Below, piece by piece: positions 16,901-25,639 of a DNA stretch of 64,000 bases. Under the pieces are notes generated by a model. That model saw only the letters and a list, made by a program, of their open reading frames with translations, was not told the DNA's origin and ran no database searches. Position 1 is the stretch's first letter. Each line of letters opens with the position of its first letter. This DNA comes from an uncultured Candidatus Saccharibacteria bacterium (GTDB lineage Bacteria; Patescibacteriota; Saccharimonadia; Saccharimonadales; Saccharimonadaceae), in assembly GCA_948477625.1 (NCBI GenBank), contig CAOLNK010000003.1, positions 62,001-126,000 on the forward strand. The letters run 5' to 3'. A program made the position numbers and the translations under genes.

Positions 16901-17425
16901 CTCCGTAATCTCACTTACGAACAGTTTGGTTATGACAATGTTAGGAAGAGCTCCGGTAATAATAGCAATAGAAGCGGCGGTAGTGGCCAACGTCAAAATA
17001 AAGACGGTGTACCGATGGGGAATCACGAAAACACCTACTTCAACAAAGATGAGCAAAAAGCCTACAATGCCTTTGTCCGCGCCATGCAGACTTTCAATGC
17101 TGAAATCAACAACAGTAATGAGCAAGATAATTATATCGAGAAGGTCAACGACCCCAAGGCTATCCACGACTTGCTCGAAAGCATCTTCGCTGAAAGCGGT
17201 AGCGCTGATATCACCACCATTGGCAACCAAGTCGTCAGTGTATTCCAAAACAACGAAACCTTGCGCGAACTCGCCTTTGAAGCTGGGCGTATCGTCCAAT
17301 ACTGGGAAGACGAATATACTCGCGACCCAGAAAGCACCGCCGACCTTACTCACGAAGTTGAACAACGTTACATTGACGGTATGGAATCTGAGATTCTTGA
17401 CCTTGCCGACAGTGCTTCCTACTAA
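13973..17425 (+). CDS. VirB6/TrbL-like polytopic membrane protein with long cytoplasmic domain
   Basis: 1150 aa from the ATG at 13973 (MKKLILRAVSI signal peptide to TAYADED). An acidic Ser/Glu-rich linker follows, then a membrane region of about six helices (residues ~130-380; for example GVLLALLGAIISLGIGLVTIALRQGLILILVMIAPLAF in parts). The last ~750 residues are hydrophilic and rich in charged and Asn/Asp residues with no recognised motif. VirB6-like proteins build the inner-membrane channel of type IV secretion systems. The large soluble tail is typical of CPR versions. It heads the operon with PrgI, TraC-like and VirB4 genes and is followed by a terminator hairpin. Confidence 0.7.
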   Translation: MKKLILRAVSIMMLTFGITFAGALSPLQDTSNPLLQTAYADEDDESSSESSENNEDNSSSESTGNDNATSSADSDNPCQAQSDSVAWILCPVMRTMGNLVDSFYEFIEQLLIVQPLSTDENSSVIQVWRVARDLTNICFVIFALIVIYSQLTGLGINNYGVKRILPRLIIAVILVNLSFLICSIGVDISNVVGSSITGFLGHIQSEVLANADLSYHLDVLWSTFTRALTGGGIILGISVAAFAGIEAIFWGVLLALLGAIISLGIGLVTIALRQGLILILVMIAPLAFLAYLLPNTEKWFEKWKNLFFQMLFFYPMFSFLFGAAKLAGWAIIASANANLFVVLVGMIVEVMPIFFSFSLFKMSGTILGDVNSALQKLSAPARGGLAGWATSHQELARQKYIGSSPMPGAHLRRFLDKRKQLREDDTAAAAELRKNIAAERAFNKAASYRGLDAEGNAMVGGRGLFNGYANRHTRLHKRSEIQKLLAATAQQNLANNLSDYDKTFRGEAAKRLSASGANAFLDNTKQQFRAENIAMGDQSYLLGRYLQAAKGRTRSPYEFNRLIGGAASSLGHLGEASIIGQVIDRSVQIENRRRREALVVANKFGYSKADFRGMVFDKARINDDGYEEDENGQVIEDADYNLLPGKKHRSWGKYVAIHKTTNKEISKDEYLRLSQGQRNEYKKVRYMEIKDDEGDVIQKVFDDDAGYMKELLRQDIAIGDPINVRYLNEIGLTRQPSEYTGLAAQYASKDRTGILRRYHSTITAAMLESKYAEHNAAVTAMLTAQANNGFITSTGQYHIAELESLWKAAKSGKLLQNDAPIIRSWKRLIDSLDSTTPGERFEDIFDDASIGLTQNINGMPLHGLRKGYKEDGSEYWYKIDRNDADITIEDKRNWIKHQIFPHVIQKLIGSMDRRPSPTVLDSQKPDGTIAFCELAESAVRVGSKAFDPNTTFDERLSDKNILETKDPQAIQRTINELRNLTYEQFGYDNVRKSSGNNSNRSGGSGQRQNKDGVPMGNHENTYFNKDEQKAYNAFVRAMQTFNAEINNSNEQDNYIEKVNDPKAIHDLLESIFAESGSADITTIGNQVVSVFQNNETLRELAFEAGRIVQYWEDEYTRDPESTADLTHEVEQRYIDGMESEILDLADSASY

Positions 17426-17437
17426 TGGGGTTGACAG

Positions 17438-17484
17438 TTTTCACCTCCCTGCGTATGCTAATACTACAGGGAGGTGAAATTTTG
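17438..17484 (+). terminator. Terminator hairpin after the VirB6-like gene, with an embedded promoter-like sequence
   Basis: TTTCACCTCCCTG (17439-17451) pairs perfectly with CAGGGAGGTGAAA (17467-17479), followed by TTTTGG. A TTGACA stands just before the stem and TATGCTAATACT lies in the loop, so a promoter may overlap it. The PrgI gene downstream also has its own -10. Confidence 0.7.
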
Positions 17485-17532
17485 GTGGGCATTATTTTGA
17501 TTTTGTTCATCATACTGTGATAAAATAGAAAT

Positions 17533-18345
17533 ATGGCGACTTATAAAGTACCGCAAGACGTTGAAGCCGATGATAAACTGCTTGGGCCGTTTTCTTTTCG
17601 ACAATTCGTCTATCTTATGCTCGTCTTTGGCCTCGGCGCCACCGCTGTGGGTTTATTTCAGATTTTCCCACTTCTTGCTATCATTCCACTACCTTTCGCC
17701 TTCTTCTTCCTCATATTGGCACTACCACTCAAAAAAGACCAACCCATGGAAACCTATATCGCTGCGCTCATCTCTTTTTACACTAAACCTCACAAACGTT
17801 TCTGGATGACCGGCCAAAGCGATTCAACCATCCTCATTACCGCCCCCAAAAAAGTTGAAGAAAACCGCGTCCGCAATATCACCGAAGAAGAAGCCGGCCA
17901 TCGCCTATCCTTCCTGGCTGCCATCGTCGACTCCGAAGGTTACGCTATCAAAAATGCCAGCTCACCCATGCGCGACGAATTCTACGCCGAAGCCTACAAC
18001 GCCACCGATATGTTTGACCGTTCTGGCACCAATCGACTCAACCATCTCATTACCAAAGAACAGCAGGAGCGCCACGATGAAATCGTCAACCAAATGCGCG
18101 CCGCCATTCAGCAACAATCCAACGCTAATCGCCCCAACCTCACGCCACTCGGCGACCGCGTTATTCAACCACTATCTACGCCAACTAACATTACCGGCAA
18201 TACTGTAGTTCAACCCACCCCCATCCAGGCTGCCCAGATGAATAACCTTGCTCATAATCCCGATTTTTCTGTCGAAACCATCCAGCAACAAGCCGACCGT
18301 ATCCGCCGCGAAAACGAAACTGAGGTCTACGTACCACTACATTAA
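17533..18345 (+). CDS. PrgI family type IV secretion protein
   Basis: 270 aa. The N-terminal ~100 residues match PrgI: YKVPQDVEADDKLLGPFSFRQFVYL, two membrane helices (about 25-45 and 48-68), then FYTKPHKRFW. The rest is a soluble Asn/Gln-rich tail. PrgI is an inner-membrane component found next to VirB4 in Gram-positive and CPR systems. TGATAAAAT ends 6 nt before the ATG, so the transcript from this internal promoter would be leaderless. The next gene starts 8 nt after the stop with its own AAGGAG. Confidence 0.8.
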   Translation: MATYKVPQDVEADDKLLGPFSFRQFVYLMLVFGLGATAVGLFQIFPLLAIIPLPFAFFFLILALPLKKDQPMETYIAALISFYTKPHKRFWMTGQSDSTILITAPKKVEENRVRNITEEEAGHRLSFLAAIVDSEGYAIKNASSPMRDEFYAEAYNATDMFDRSGTNRLNHLITKEQQERHDEIVNQMRAAIQQQSNANRPNLTPLGDRVIQPLSTPTNITGNTVVQPTPIQAAQMNNLAHNPDFSVETIQQQADRIRRENETEVYVPLH

Positions 18346-18353
18346 GGAGTTAT

Positions 18354-19427
18354 ATGAATCCACAAAATTACAATCAAATCCCACAAGGCCAAGCCGCTCC
18401 TCAAGGTCACGGTGCTAACGCCCAAGCTCGCGCCATGGCAGCCGCCCATCCTCAAGCTCAGCCAATGCAGCGCCCCCAACAAATTCCTACTCAAGCCCAA
18501 CGTCCTAGTTATGCTCCCGGAGCAATGCCCACCGGTGCACCTGGCGCCCCGGCCCAGCTTGCTGTTGCGCAAAACCCCGCTCTTGCTCAACAAGTTCGTA
18601 CTGCCCAACCCATGGTACCGCAGACTCAAATTACCCAACCAATACCTCAGCAGCAGCCCATGATGCAACAACCCACTGTCCAACAATCGATGGTGGCTTC
18701 TCAGCCCGGCACCACCATTGCCGCGCCACAAACCGTTGAAAACCCTCTCTCCACCCAAGCCACATTAATGTTCTCCGAGCTTCGCGATAGTCTCGTCATT
18801 ATGAAAGACGGCTCTTTCCGTGCCGTCGTAGCTTGCCAATCCATCAACTTCGACCTCATGTCCGAAACCGAACGCGAAGGCGTAGAATATAGTTACCAAA
18901 ATTTCCTCAACTCTCTCAATTTCACCGTCCAAATCCTAGTCCGCTCCCAACGCGTCGACATTGGACCATATATTGAGCGCCTCATCCAGATGCGTCGCAA
19001 CAACGACAACATGCTCCTTGGCGTTTTGATGGACGATTACATCAATTTTATCGATATTCTTGCCCAAGAAGCCAATATTATGGACAAATCTTTCTTCATC
19101 GTCATCCCATATTATGCTTCTGCCGACCTCGAAGCCGCCGTCCAGCAAACCAAAAACTTCTTCAAAGCCTTCGGCAAGACTAAAGGTCCTGGCGTCACTC
19201 GCATCAACCGCGATGTCTACAATAAAGCCATCGACGAACTCAACAACCGTGTCGAAACCGTCATCTCCGGTCTTTATCAAATTGGCATCCAATCTGTCCG
19301 TCTCAACACCAAAGAACTCAGTGAACTTTTCTATAACTTCAATAATCCCGATACTGCTGTTCGTGAACCATTGGTAGATTTCACTAAGTTAGCGACCACA
19401 TATGTCAAGAAGGAAACAAAGGAGTAG
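18354..19427 (+). CDS. TraC-like (VirB4 N-terminal-like) type IV secretion protein
   Basis: 357 aa. The first ~125 residues are Pro/Gln/Ala low-complexity. The rest, beginning LSTQATLMFSELRDSLVIMKDGSFRAVV in parts, resembles the N-terminal domain of VirB4/TraC ATPases, without Walker motifs. It lies between PrgI and the ATPase (2 nt to the next ATG), so VirB4 function may be split over two polypeptides. The P/Q-rich arm is probably flexible and could contact other subunits. Confidence 0.7.
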   Translation: MNPQNYNQIPQGQAAPQGHGANAQARAMAAAHPQAQPMQRPQQIPTQAQRPSYAPGAMPTGAPGAPAQLAVAQNPALAQQVRTAQPMVPQTQITQPIPQQQPMMQQPTVQQSMVASQPGTTIAAPQTVENPLSTQATLMFSELRDSLVIMKDGSFRAVVACQSINFDLMSETEREGVEYSYQNFLNSLNFTVQILVRSQRVDIGPYIERLIQMRRNNDNMLLGVLMDDYINFIDILAQEANIMDKSFFIVIPYYASADLEAAVQQTKNFFKAFGKTKGPGVTRINRDVYNKAIDELNNRVETVISGLYQIGIQSVRLNTKELSELFYNFNNPDTAVREPLVDFTKLATTYVKKETKE

Positions 19428-19429
19428 TT

Positions 19430-21289
19430 ATGAGTAAAGAAAAACGAGCCGCTAAACGTGCTGCTAAAATAGCTAAAAACCAGTCAACCGCAGCAGACAT
19501 TGCCGCCCAGTCCCAAGCTGCCGAAGACGCTGAAATCCAGCGCGCTTTTGAGCAAGGCATCAACACCTTACGCGATCTTATCTCACCAAGCTCTATCGAA
19601 ATTCATTCTTCCTATTTCCGTCTCGGCACCAAATATGGTCGTACTATCTATGTCTATGGTTACCCCCGCACCCTCTATACTGGTTGGATTTCCAGCCTCA
19701 TCAACATCGACGAGGTACTTGATGTTTCAATGTATGTTTACCCGGTAGAAACTACCGTCGTCATGAAAAACCTCCGCAAAAAGGTTACTCAGCTTGAAGC
19801 CAGCTACAATGTCAACGCCGAAAAAGGCAAAGTCCGCGACCCAGAACTCGAAGCTGCCATCAACGATGCCGAAGAACTCCGTGACAAACTCCAAGTTGGT
19901 GCAGAAAAGTTCTTCCGTTTTGGCCTCTATATCACCATTTGGGCTGATTCACTTGACGAGCTCGGTTTCGTTCAACACAAAATCGAAACCCTGCTTGGGC
20001 AACAAATGATTTTCTCCAAAGTCGCCAGCTCCCAACAAGAACAGGGCATGAACAGTACCATGCCACAGTGTACCGACCAACTTCAGATTCGCCGCAACAT
20101 GAACACTGGCGCTATTTCCACTAGCTTCCCATTCACATCAGCTGACCTCACCCAAGAAAAGGGAATTTTGTATGGTATCAACATGCACAATAACGGTCTG
20201 GTTATCTTCGATCGCTTTAGCCTAGAAAACGCCAACCTCGTGGTCTTCGCGAAATCTGGTGCTGGTAAATCTTTCGCTGTCAAACTTGAAGCTGTGCGTT
20301 CCATGATGATTGGCACCGAAGTTATCATCATCGACCCAGAAAATGAATATCAAAAGCTCTGCGACGCCGTAGGTGGTAGTTACATTCGCCTTAGTCTCAA
20401 CTCCGATGTCCGCGTCAACCCATTTGATTTACCCAAAGTCATTGACACCGAAGATGCTAATGACGCTCTCCGCGCCAACCTTGTCACCCTACACGGTCTT
20501 TTTCGCCTCATGCTCGGTGGCAACCAAATTGGGCCAAATGGTCAAGTCGTCCCAGCACTAACTGCCAATGAAGAGGCTGATCTCGACCAAGCCTTGATTG
20601 ATACCTATGCCCGCGCCGGCATCACTAGCGACCCACTCACTCATCAGTCTACTCCGCCCACCATCATCAATCTTTATGACACCCTGCTTCATATGGGTGG
20701 CACTGGCCCACAACTTGCTCAGCGTTTGCGCAAATATACTTCTGGTACTTTTGCCGGCATCTTCTCACAACAATCCAACGTTGACATTAACAACCCAATG
20801 GTAGTCTTCAACATTCGCGACCTCGAAGACGAATTACGCCCCGTGGCAATGTATATCATACTCTCCCACATCTGGAATGTCGTACGCGCCCAGCAAAAAC
20901 GCCGCCTCCTCATCGTAGATGAGGCTTGGCAATTGATGAAGTACGACGATTCCGCTAACTTCCTCTTTAGCCTTGCTAAACGCGCTCGTAAGTATTACCT
21001 TGGTCTCACCACCATCACACAGGATGTGGAAGATTTTATGAGTAGTAAAATGGGTCGCGCCATCGTGGCCAACTCCTCCATGCAATTGTTGCTTAAACAA
21101 TCTGCCTCGGCCGTTGACGTGCTTTCTGATGTCTTCAAGCTCACCGACGAGGAACGCAAACGCCTCGCCAACTTCCCAGTCGGCCAAGGCTTGTTCTTTG
21201 CCGGCGCCAGCCACGTGCATATTCAGATTATTGCCTCAGAAACCGAAGAATCATTAATCACCACTCGCCCGGAGGATCGCGACCGATAG
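19430..21289 (+). CDS. virB4: VirB4/TraE-family secretion ATPase
   Basis: 619 aa. A lysine/alanine-rich N-terminus is followed by the VirB4 N-terminal domain and then the motor domain: Walker A KSGAGKSFAV near residue 274, IIIDPENEY, Walker B RRLLIVDEAWQLMK near residue 495, and TITQDVEDFM. It would sit on the inner face of the membrane and power pilus assembly or substrate transfer. It starts 2 nt after the TraC-like gene. No VirD4 coupling protein, relaxase or VirB11 is seen in the window, so this is not a complete conjugation module. Confidence 0.85.
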   Translation: MSKEKRAAKRAAKIAKNQSTAADIAAQSQAAEDAEIQRAFEQGINTLRDLISPSSIEIHSSYFRLGTKYGRTIYVYGYPRTLYTGWISSLINIDEVLDVSMYVYPVETTVVMKNLRKKVTQLEASYNVNAEKGKVRDPELEAAINDAEELRDKLQVGAEKFFRFGLYITIWADSLDELGFVQHKIETLLGQQMIFSKVASSQQEQGMNSTMPQCTDQLQIRRNMNTGAISTSFPFTSADLTQEKGILYGINMHNNGLVIFDRFSLENANLVVFAKSGAGKSFAVKLEAVRSMMIGTEVIIIDPENEYQKLCDAVGGSYIRLSLNSDVRVNPFDLPKVIDTEDANDALRANLVTLHGLFRLMLGGNQIGPNGQVVPALTANEEADLDQALIDTYARAGITSDPLTHQSTPPTIINLYDTLLHMGGTGPQLAQRLRKYTSGTFAGIFSQQSNVDINNPMVVFNIRDLEDELRPVAMYIILSHIWNVVRAQQKRRLLIVDEAWQLMKYDDSANFLFSLAKRARKYYLGLTTITQDVEDFMSSKMGRAIVANSSMQLLLKQSASAVDVLSDVFKLTDEERKRLANFPVGQGLFFAGASHVHIQIIASETEESLITTRPEDRDR

Positions 21290-21328
21290 TATTGACGAAC
21301 CAAGCTATCCTATGCGATAATATAAGAA

Positions 21329-24268
21329 ATGGCAAGGTATGACACCAACGGGAGTAGTGCGTTAGCGCCCAACGATCCATACAATGATATGGAGGGTGCT
21401 GAGATTCGTCCTGATTTTGGTGTCATCAATGGTGGTAAGACTTCCAAATCTCAAAACACTTCAAATCGTAGTAATTTCAAAGTTTTAGATGGTGGCAAAT
21501 CCAACGCATCCAAAGAATTACTACGCAACTCCGAAAACTCCGCCCTCAAAGGAGAACCTACCTTTAACTCTGGGTGGCGCAACAACGTCAGCGGCCTAGG
21601 TAAGCCCCAAAATGACAAGAATTCCAAAAAGGGCGGCATTTCACTCAACGGCAAGAAAAAGGGAATCGCCGCATCTGGAGTTATTATTGGTATCATTGTA
21701 ACCATCATAGTAGCCCTAGGTGGTTCACACGCAATGCTTGGCCCAGCCATGTCTAGCATTCTCACTGGCAAATCTGATTTTCGTTATACCGCCACTTATT
21801 CACAATGGGGGAATAACAAATTCATGAAAGCAGTCATGAATAGATCCCAGGGAACCAATAATAAACCTATGGATTTTTCTGACGATTTTATCGAAAATCT
21901 TAAAACTTTTGATATTGAAGTCAACGACAATGGTAGTAATTACACCTTTACCTATAAGGGTCAAACTATTACTGGTGATAATTTCAGTGACACATTCAAT
22001 AACGACGCCAACTTTCGCACGGCTTTCACCAACGCCAAACAAGGGCGCGCAGCCAATTTTTTCGACAACAAAGCAACCATAGAATACAATCATTATAATA
22101 TCACTCGAAATGAACTAAAAAATTTTCAAGATACTGGAAACATAGATACTGACACGGGGAATTACAACAAAATCCAAAGCCAAAAATTTGACAAACAAAC
22201 AGTGGAAATCACCACAACACATGCGGAAGAAAAGGAACAGGAAGTGAAAGACGCAAATGGTAACACTGTCACTGATGCGGACGGAAAACCACAAACCACA
22301 ACCGTAATCGAGAATGAGCACAACGAAACCGCTGTTAGCGATACATCTTCCAGTACCGACATAGAAGTTGCAAAAACTAAAGCCAGTAGTTTCATCAGCA
22401 AAATCGGTACAGTAACTAATGTTCTCAACTGGGGTTGTACTGCTATGCGCACCGGTAATATGGTCATTAAAACCGCATCAGCCATGCAACGTATTTCTAG
22501 TATTTTATACTTTATGGGCATAATGGAAAGTATCAGCAAAATGATGGCCGGAGATGGTAGCCAAGCTGGATATAATGTACTTATGAACTTCCTTGTTGGA
22601 CCAGCCATTGCAACAATTGCCGACTACACAAAAGCCAATGCTAGCGTTAGTTATGATGAATCGGAAGGGAATCTATCTGTCAATATTGGAGAAACTACTG
22701 TTAGCGGTTCACCAGTTCAGTCAAACCTAACCAGCATTTTATCATATTCACCGCTAAATAAAGAACTTGCCAAAAACTTTTCATTCAGTAGTATGGCGGC
22801 TTTATTTACTGGCGCCTTTGGATTTACCACAATGAAAGCCGCCGGCTGCGCTATTAGTAACATCGGTGAATCTGTCGCCTCTCTCGCAATTAACCTTCTA
22901 CCAGGCGGACAAGGAATTAAAATCGTTGGCGGAACAATCTTCAAAGCCATTTTCATCGGTATTGCCTCATATAGTATAGGGAGCATCCTCGGCTTCCTCA
23001 TTCCGTATGTCGCCAAATCACTCTTTATGAACGATTGGCTAAGTAGAAAAGGTATTGAAGCCGGAGAGGAAATAATACGTGGCGCCATGGCGTCTAACGG
23101 TAGCCTAGCTCAAAGCGCCGGTAATGGTTTTGGTACCAACGAAGAAGCTGTTGAATTCAGCCGCATTACTAACACAGTTTTAGCTATGGAAGCCGAATCC
23201 GACCGCATCAATCGTAACCCCTTTGATATAAATTCTAAAAACACTTTCTTAGGTAGTATCGCATATAACCTCCTTGCTACCACTATCGCATCCAACGGAT
23301 ACTCCGCACTCAAATCACTCGTTGGCACCACATCCCGTTCAATAGCCTCACTTACTAATGGAGCCTACGCAGATGGTATAGACATAAGTGACGGGACAAA
23401 CATTATAAATGAAGACAACGACTGTGGATTCAGCAATCTACTTAAAGACAAAGACGGTAACGGTCCAACCGCCGCTGGAACTGCCTGGTGTACCACCTTA
23501 CCAGTCACAAGTGCAAAAGTATTAAACACAGACCCTACAAGTCAAGATCTTGTTGACACTATTAACTCGGAACTTGAATACAATAGTTCAACAAATAAGT
23601 ACGAATTAAAGAAAACTGGCGATTTAGCTAAGTTTACCTCATATTGCCTCTATCGCGATTCAGAACCGGATGAAACTCCTGACGCCCGCATCCTCAGCGA
23701 ACTTCATAGTACCCCAAGTCTTCTATCCACAGCTTCATCATTCTTCCCATTAGCTAGCGACGTTGTTAATATTATTGACGGCTTCGATGATCTCGCAAAT
23801 ATAGGATGGGCCACAGGCGAAACATGCTACCTACATCGAAATAAAGATATATACAAAGCTTATGCTATACAAGAGGGTCTTTACGAACAAACTATGGCTG
23901 GATCTGATGGAGAACTCGCCTACGTTAGCCCAATAACAGAGTATATAGAAGAGTACAACGCCGAACACCCAATCAACAGCACAACAGACTTAATTGCTCG
24001 CCATGCTGGACTCACTACCGAAGATACTGAGCTTGTTATTGCATTAGCTGAGTATTATGATTTCATCAATGAATACGAACCAGGTTCTCGTATTGCAATA
24101 AACAATGAAACCAATCAGCAAATTACCGGCGAAGAACCAATTACTGATTTTATCAACCAAGAACTACATATCAAAAATACGGATAAGCAAACAACGCTTC
24201 CAGTCATTATCGCAACAAGTCAACATATTATCTACGCCGACATACGCAATAGGAGTTACGCTGTATGA
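21329..24268 (+). CDS. Large multi-pass T4SS-associated membrane protein
   Basis: 979 aa. About 110 hydrophilic residues come first, then a membrane helix (SGVIIGIIVTIIVALGGSHA, residues ~113-132), a long Asn/Thr-rich extracytoplasmic domain (~150-350), and further hydrophobic segments near 380-420 and 500-570. The C-terminal ~400 residues are soluble. I do not recognise a family; its place between virB4 and the cell-wall hydrolase suggests a structural secretion component. TGCGATAAT ends 7 nt before the ATG, which suggests a leaderless transcript. It overlaps the next gene by 4 nt (ATGA). Confidence 0.65.
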   Translation: MARYDTNGSSALAPNDPYNDMEGAEIRPDFGVINGGKTSKSQNTSNRSNFKVLDGGKSNASKELLRNSENSALKGEPTFNSGWRNNVSGLGKPQNDKNSKKGGISLNGKKKGIAASGVIIGIIVTIIVALGGSHAMLGPAMSSILTGKSDFRYTATYSQWGNNKFMKAVMNRSQGTNNKPMDFSDDFIENLKTFDIEVNDNGSNYTFTYKGQTITGDNFSDTFNNDANFRTAFTNAKQGRAANFFDNKATIEYNHYNITRNELKNFQDTGNIDTDTGNYNKIQSQKFDKQTVEITTTHAEEKEQEVKDANGNTVTDADGKPQTTTVIENEHNETAVSDTSSSTDIEVAKTKASSFISKIGTVTNVLNWGCTAMRTGNMVIKTASAMQRISSILYFMGIMESISKMMAGDGSQAGYNVLMNFLVGPAIATIADYTKANASVSYDESEGNLSVNIGETTVSGSPVQSNLTSILSYSPLNKELAKNFSFSSMAALFTGAFGFTTMKAAGCAISNIGESVASLAINLLPGGQGIKIVGGTIFKAIFIGIASYSIGSILGFLIPYVAKSLFMNDWLSRKGIEAGEEIIRGAMASNGSLAQSAGNGFGTNEEAVEFSRITNTVLAMEAESDRINRNPFDINSKNTFLGSIAYNLLATTIASNGYSALKSLVGTTSRSIASLTNGAYADGIDISDGTNIINEDNDCGFSNLLKDKDGNGPTAAGTAWCTTLPVTSAKVLNTDPTSQDLVDTINSELEYNSSTNKYELKKTGDLAKFTSYCLYRDSEPDETPDARILSELHSTPSLLSTASSFFPLASDVVNIIDGFDDLANIGWATGETCYLHRNKDIYKAYAIQEGLYEQTMAGSDGELAYVSPITEYIEEYNAEHPINSTTDLIARHAGLTTEDTELVIALAEYYDFINEYEPGSRIAINNETNQQITGEEPITDFINQELHIKNTDKQTTLPVIIATSQHIIYADIRNRSYAV

Positions 24269-25638
24269 AAAAAATGAGCTACTACTTAAAAACCACCACT
24301 TTTATACTCACTAGTCTTTTACTAATTTTTGCTACCCCAAATCAAGTTTTTGGCACCAATCCATCACAGCAAACTCTTAACTTTTACGGAATAAATGGCA
24401 TCTATTACTATAATCCAAATGGAAGTTCTGATAGCAACTGTGTTTCTGGTAGTAATTCGAACTATTCTGGTGCTCAAGTTCTGGATGGCGCCACATCCAG
24501 TGCTATTCAAGCCAATCAAGCCTTTTACAAAGAAGCTGCTGATAAATATGGTTTCGACTGGCGCATTATCGCCGCAATTCACATCATGGAAAACAGCGCT
24601 AAGCGCGCAAATCCCTCCAATGGTCAAGGTGCATATCAATTATATAGTTATACTAATGGTGGCAAAAATTCCAACGCCTTCCTTCCAGCCGGCCAAATCT
24701 CCGATGAAGAATTTCAACGCCAAACCGACATTATGGCTGAACTTATTGCCAATAACTATGGTGCCGGACTAGACCTTAGTTCTGCAGCTGGCATAAAAAC
24801 TCTTTTCTTCCGCTATAATGGCACCGCTCAAAAGTATATCGACAAAGCTATTGCTATGGGATTTGATGGCACTGCCGCCAATACTGGCGAAGGGTCACCA
24901 TATGTCATGAACAAATATGACGCCATGCGAGACCCAAGTAGCTCTAATATGAGTCCGGATTGGCCTGGTATGTATGTCGGTGATGGTAAATGGAGCGATA
25001 CCGCCACTTCATCACGCCCAGGCGCTTACACAATCTATGTTGCAATGGGAGGAACAGATGGCGGTTCAGTTATGGAATGCTATATCATTGGCGCCAATGG
25101 TGGACGTTTAGTTGCAGGAGCTAATGGTATGACGTTACAAGAGGCTCAAGAATTTATGCAGGCTTACAAAAATGCAGTTCGCGGAGTCTCCGATGCTGAC
25201 TTAAAGACCCTTTATGGCATGACGGGTAATAGCTGTAGTGGCGGCATTGCTTATAACTGCGTTTCATTTTCACGCTATTTCATCAATATGTATACCAACG
25301 ATTATATTACGAACCATATCACAGTTGGCTTAGGAAACGGTGCAGATATTGTTGGTAGCCTCATAAGTGGCAACTACGGTTTTACTGATGGCGGAAATAT
25401 ACCCCAAGTTTACTCAATCTTCAGTACATCTAGTGGTTCCACCATGTGTGGTACCAAAGCCTGCGGTCATACCGGTGTGGTCCTTGGTATTAATACAAAT
25501 ACGAATACTATCATCATTGGTGAAGCTGCTTGCGGTTCTGGAGAATCAGGAATTAAAGCAAGAGAAGAGTCACTCACAACTTTCATGTCAAGCAGTTACC
25601 GCTACGCCTATCCTAATAAAGTAAACAGTATTTACTAA
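24265..25638 (+). CDS. VirB1-like bifunctional cell-wall hydrolase (lysozyme-like plus CHAP)
   Basis: 457 aa. Signal peptide to about residue 33. The N-terminal domain resembles lytic transglycosylases: AADKYGFDWRIIAAIHIMENS (in parts) with a candidate catalytic Glu, then GQGAYQLYSY. The C-terminal domain has the CHAP pattern: cysteine in YNCVSFSRYF (about residue 332), histidine in CGHTGVVLGI (about residue 400), and Asn/Glu in the following strand. Such VirB1-type enzymes open peptidoglycan for the secretion channel. It is coupled to the upstream membrane protein by a 4-nt overlap, and the next gene starts 1 nt after its stop. Confidence 0.75.
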   Translation: MKKMSYYLKTTTFILTSLLLIFATPNQVFGTNPSQQTLNFYGINGIYYYNPNGSSDSNCVSGSNSNYSGAQVLDGATSSAIQANQAFYKEAADKYGFDWRIIAAIHIMENSAKRANPSNGQGAYQLYSYTNGGKNSNAFLPAGQISDEEFQRQTDIMAELIANNYGAGLDLSSAAGIKTLFFRYNGTAQKYIDKAIAMGFDGTAANTGEGSPYVMNKYDAMRDPSSSNMSPDWPGMYVGDGKWSDTATSSRPGAYTIYVAMGGTDGGSVMECYIIGANGGRLVAGANGMTLQEAQEFMQAYKNAVRGVSDADLKTLYGMTGNSCSGGIAYNCVSFSRYFINMYTNDYITNHITVGLGNGADIVGSLISGNYGFTDGGNIPQVYSIFSTSSGSTMCGTKACGHTGVVLGINTNTNTIIIGEAACGSGESGIKAREESLTTFMSSSYRYAYPNKVNSIY

Positions 25639-25639
25639 T

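Noticed and set aside
14019..17477. Long alternative-frame ORFs inside the VirB6-like gene
   Set aside because: Biased composition typical of shifted frames in GC-richer coding DNA; the main frame has a signal peptide and membrane helices.
18342..18758. Minus-strand Gly/Leu-rich frame opposite the TraC-like gene
   Set aside because: It mirrors the Pro/Gln-rich low-complexity region on the coding strand and has no family match or start signal.
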